A DNA stretch of 24,481 nt from an uncultured Desulfurellaceae bacterium. GTDB lineage: Bacteria; Campylobacterota_A; Desulfurellia; Desulfurellales; Hippeaceae. Shown piece by piece: positions 22,519 to 24,481 of this stretch. Positions within the stretch are counted from its first letter, which is position 1. Each line of letters starts with the position of its first letter. The notes under the pieces are model-generated. The model saw only the letters and a program-made list of their open reading frames with translations. It was not told the DNA's origin and searched no databases. A program made the position numbers and the translations under genes. The stretch covers positions 1-24,481 of the forward strand of contig CAJXLZ010000002.1 of assembly GCA_913056505.1 (NCBI GenBank), read 5' to 3'.

Positions 22519-23073
22519 TTATGCCTTACCCAAAATAATCTTCTGCAACTTCTTAAAAGAAGCCGTGCCCGCTGTTCCTATCCAATAGAAAACTAAGGTT
22601 TCTGCAGGAATACACGGTATGCCGTATCCGTTGTAAAAAGCAACAGCACTGTCATAAAATTCTTTTTCCCTCGACGTAACAGCATCGCTTGCAACCACGA
22701 CATTATATCCTGACTCTTTCAAGTCTATAGCCGTAGATAAAACACAGATATGCGATTCAATGCCTGAGAGAACTATCGTCTTTTTATTAAGAGATTCTAT
22801 CTCATTTTTAATTTCAGGAATATTGAGGGCAGAAAATGTCATTTTATCAAAACGTTTTGCCTTATAATTGTTAAGCAAGGATTTAAGAGGCTCAATTGTA
22901 TCACCCAATCCTTTCGGATATTGTTCTGTATAAATCATTGGTATGGCAAACTCATTAGCAGCTTCAATGAGCAGTCTTATATTTTTTGCCGTATTTTCAA
23001 GATTTATCATAACATTAGTTAATTTTTCCTGCATATCAACAACCATCAATGCACAATTTTCTCTCATCAGCAT
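22519..23073 (-). CDS. Isochorismatase-family cysteine hydrolase
   Basis: Cytoplasmic hydrolase of the nicotinamidase/isochorismatase fold; the substrate is unknown. The 184 residues contain the catalytic aspartate D13 in 'LMVVDMQEKL', lysine K77 in 'FDKMTFSAL' and the nucleophile C110 in 'GIESHICVLSTAIDL', with the usual 'VVVASDAVTSR' afterwards. The pattern is closest to the YcaC/ISOC1-like branch rather than true nicotinamidases, since the metal-site histidines are not evident. GGGAGG sits 6 nt before the ATG. It follows the coiled-coil gene by 18 bp and probably shares its transcript. Confidence 0.88.
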   Translation of the reverse strand: MLMRENCALMVVDMQEKLTNVMINLENTAKNIRLLIEAANEFAIPMIYTEQYPKGLGDTIEPLKSLLNNYKAKRFDKMTFSALNIPEIKNEIESLNKKTIVLSGIESHICVLSTAIDLKESGYNVVVASDAVTSREKEFYDSAVAFYNGYGIPCIPAETLVFYWIGTAGTASFKKLQKIILGKA

Positions 23074-23091
23074 AATTTACCTCCCAAAAAT

Positions 23092-23406
23092 CTAACGTTT
23101 TGCATATTCAGATATCTTTTTTGCTTCACTCTCTTTCTTTTTAAACTCCTTTTTTAATGCTGCCTTTTTTTCCGTTATTTTATCATAAAGTTTGGTATTA
23201 TCACTCAGGGCATTTTCCAAGAGCTCTTTCTCTTCTTTCAGCACACCGTTTTCATCATGAATCTGCGTAAGCCGTGTAAAAATCTTATCTCTTTGCTTCA
23301 TAAGCAAAGCAACATCCGCCAACTCCATATCTTTAGATGATAACAGCTTATCAAGCTCTGCGGCATTAACACGCAAATCATTATATATTTCTTTTCTCTC
23401 TTCCAT
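23092..23406 (-). CDS. Short coiled-coil protein, function unknown
   Basis: The 104 residues are almost entirely helical and highly charged, with heptad-like leucines ('LDKLLSSKDMELADVALLMKQ') and a lysine/glutamate-rich C-terminus. The arrangement of a short acidic helix followed by '..LMKQRDKIFTRL' recalls small flagellar chaperones of the FliT/FlgN kind, but no flagellar gene is near and the match is only in style. GGGG about 9 nt before the ATG can serve as ribosome site. Upstream is a perfect TTGACA (23485-23490) with a weak TAACTT (23463-23468) at 16 bp. Confidence 0.6.
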   Translation of the reverse strand: MEERKEIYNDLRVNAAELDKLLSSKDMELADVALLMKQRDKIFTRLTQIHDENGVLKEEKELLENALSDNTKLYDKITEKKAALKKEFKKKESEAKKISEYAKR

Positions 23407-23462
23407 AGATGCAACCCCTTTTTCTATTCAAATTTGCCACTAAATGAAAAACACTAAATACA

Positions 23463-23490
23463 AAGTTACATCTTATGTGCATATTGTCAA
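23463..23490 (-). promoter_or_regulatory. Promoter candidate of the coiled-coil / hydrolase pair
   Basis: Minus-strand TTGACA (23485-23490), 16 bp spacer, TAACTT (23463-23468, three of six). The -35 is perfect but the -10 is poor, so this is tentative. Confidence 0.35.
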
Positions 23491-23549
23491 GTTTTTTATT
23501 ATAAAATCACTTAAATCCTAAATATATCGTGTTTTTTCAAAAAACATCA

Positions 23550-24118
23550 CTAAAATGTTATAGATTGAAGTCTTGCGCTGAACACGCCCAGTATATGCTG
23601 AGATTCAATCAAAACAGGTATTTTAGGATCGCTGCAGCTTATCCATACGTCCAATTTTTTAACCTTATTATTCTTTTTTAATGTACCGTTTTTATTTAGT
23701 TTATTAAATGTAAATTCTATCTTTATAACCCTCTTTAAACCCTTTTTTCTTTTCAGCTTATCCAAATTAATTGTGGTTTGACCTAAATTTTTTATATCTA
23801 CTCTATAAAGGCTATGGCCTACAATAACATATCTATAATACTCTTTCTCAATTTTTGCATCGTTATTCATAAACAAAATATATAAAGATACCGGTGAAAA
23901 TATACTATACTTTGAATCTACAGAATAATGTTTCCTCTCACCATTTTTATTGATAGATACACGAGCCCTATGTCCATCAATAAATTTTATATCAACAAAT
24001 TTATTCCTTTTTGATGTAGTTTGATGATACTTATAATCCAGCGCAGCATAATTTAAAATATCTACCGAACCCTCTATGTGTTCCTTCAGCTTATAGATCA
24101 AACTAATTAATTTTGTTA
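23550..24118 (-). pseudogene. DUF3108-like protein, 5' end missing at a sequence discontinuity
   Basis: The C-terminal part of a periplasmic/envelope protein that resembles DUF3108. The features are 'SPVSLYILF' in the middle, 'LGQTTINL' and an ending 'DVWISCSDPKIPVLIESQHILGVFSARL', the place where DUF3108 proteins read like 'vWlSdD..r.PV.IeS...G'. About 183 residues can be read from a TTG at 24101, without a signal peptide or ribosome site; the frame stays open further upstream ('KVTKLIS') to about 24160 without an ATG. Full-length relatives are about 230-270 residues with a signal peptide, so some 60-80 residues are missing. The end marked here is my estimate of the break. It is a real truncation or an assembly artefact. 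Confidence 0.55.
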
Positions 24119-24481
24119 CCTTGCATTTGTTGGAATACCATTAGAATTTACGAAGGGGGATTCTGCGAAGGCTAGGTATATGTATGTTTGACCTGTATAA
24201 TTAAAATTATTATTTATTCAATTTAATTTATATCTATATTTTAAATCTTTTGAATTTAATAAATCTGAAGAAATATCTCAATCAATCCAAACAGTACTTC
24301 AACTTCAAATTAAGTTTGTATTTTTAACATATATAGTGTCAACATCATTTATTAATTGATGATCTCATGTATTTATTAAAGAAATATTATTATCTAAATC
24401 TCAAAATCATGAATTTCAACTAATTTTCAATTCACATACATTTTTTCAACTTTCATTTATTATTTTTGGATAAACAATTAC
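24119..24481. other. AT-rich segment unlike the rest of the window; no bacterial gene recognised
   Basis: From about 24.12 kb the sequence changes: first ~80 bases of mixed composition, then ~280 bases of extremely AT-rich DNA. A minus-strand frame of ~32 codons ends at 24116 with '...FVNSNGIPTNAR'. On the plus strand 24201-24473 stays open except for TGA TGA at 24357-24362; reading TGA as tryptophan, as mitochondria do, gives a hydrophobic protein-like stretch including 'FINWWSHVFIKE'. No identity is claimed. The change coincides with the loss of the 5' end of the DUF3108-like gene. Confidence 0.4.

Noticed and set aside
24201..24473. Mitochondrial cytochrome oxidase subunit 3 fragment
   Set aside because: The WW-containing phrase is suggestive, but the rest does not align by eye, and a TAA closes the frame early. 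Without a search it stays a hypothesis in the findings, not a called gene.
1..24481. tRNA, rRNA, riboswitch or complete insertion sequence
   Set aside because: No cloverleaf with a TTCGA-type loop and no conserved rRNA segment was recognised. No lysine or purine riboswitch-like leader fits before the operon, whose leader is only a few bases long. No transposase is present.

Overview
The window looks like a chromosomal segment of a low-GC, Gram-negative, probably anaerobic bacterium. The Gram-negative call rests on an LPS-heptose epimerase (HldD), a LolB-like lipoprotein and the DAP/lysine genes. The anaerobic hints are a COG1313 radical SAM enzyme, a PurF with the cysteines of the iron-sulfur type, an iron-sulfur lactate-oxidation protein and a eukaryotic-type citrate synthase. 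Deferribacterota or Desulfurellales-like lineages would fit, but this is a guess from gene content; no taxonomic marker is present.

Left part (1-5039): a branched-chain amino acid permease pair (livH and a livM cut by the window edge) reads leftward, divergent from cardiolipin synthase (cls). Their shared intergenic region carries a perfect inverted repeat. cls converges on and overlaps hldD. hldD is divergent from a RecO-like gene that is coupled to dtd. A hairpin at 5038-5061 closes both dtd and the next operon.

Middle (5074-12402, all minus strand): a three-gene acyl-CoA carboxylase operon (carboxyltransferase, biotin carboxylase, biotin carrier) sits behind a strong promoter. Then comes about 840 bp of gene-free DNA with a cluster of 60-75 bp double-hairpin repeats, a two-gene unit (a degenerate resolvase-like domain and a 62-residue unknown), a radical SAM gene, and citrate synthase with its own terminator and a promoter that holds a palindrome between its -35 and -10 boxes.

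Right part (12646-22516, plus strand): one compact operon-like train of a LutB-LutA fusion, lysA, dapF, dapA, dapB, purF, a DinG-family helicase and a LolB-like lipoprotein, mostly with overlapping or abutting genes. It joins lactate oxidation, the last steps of lysine/diaminopimelate synthesis, the first step of purine synthesis, DNA repair and envelope maintenance. It converges on a minus-strand group: an isochorismatase-fold hydrolase, a coiled-coil protein and a DUF3108-like protein.

The last ~360 bases differ from the rest. The DUF3108 gene loses its 5' part near 24.1 kb, and the DNA beyond is very AT-rich with no recognisable bacterial gene. This is either a real rearrangement or, more likely, an assembly chimera. 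I did not find a convincing new multi-gene system. The best leads are the covarying double-hairpin repeats, the recombinase fold lacking catalytic residues, the promoter with an embedded palindrome in front of citrate synthase, and the discontinuity at the right end.
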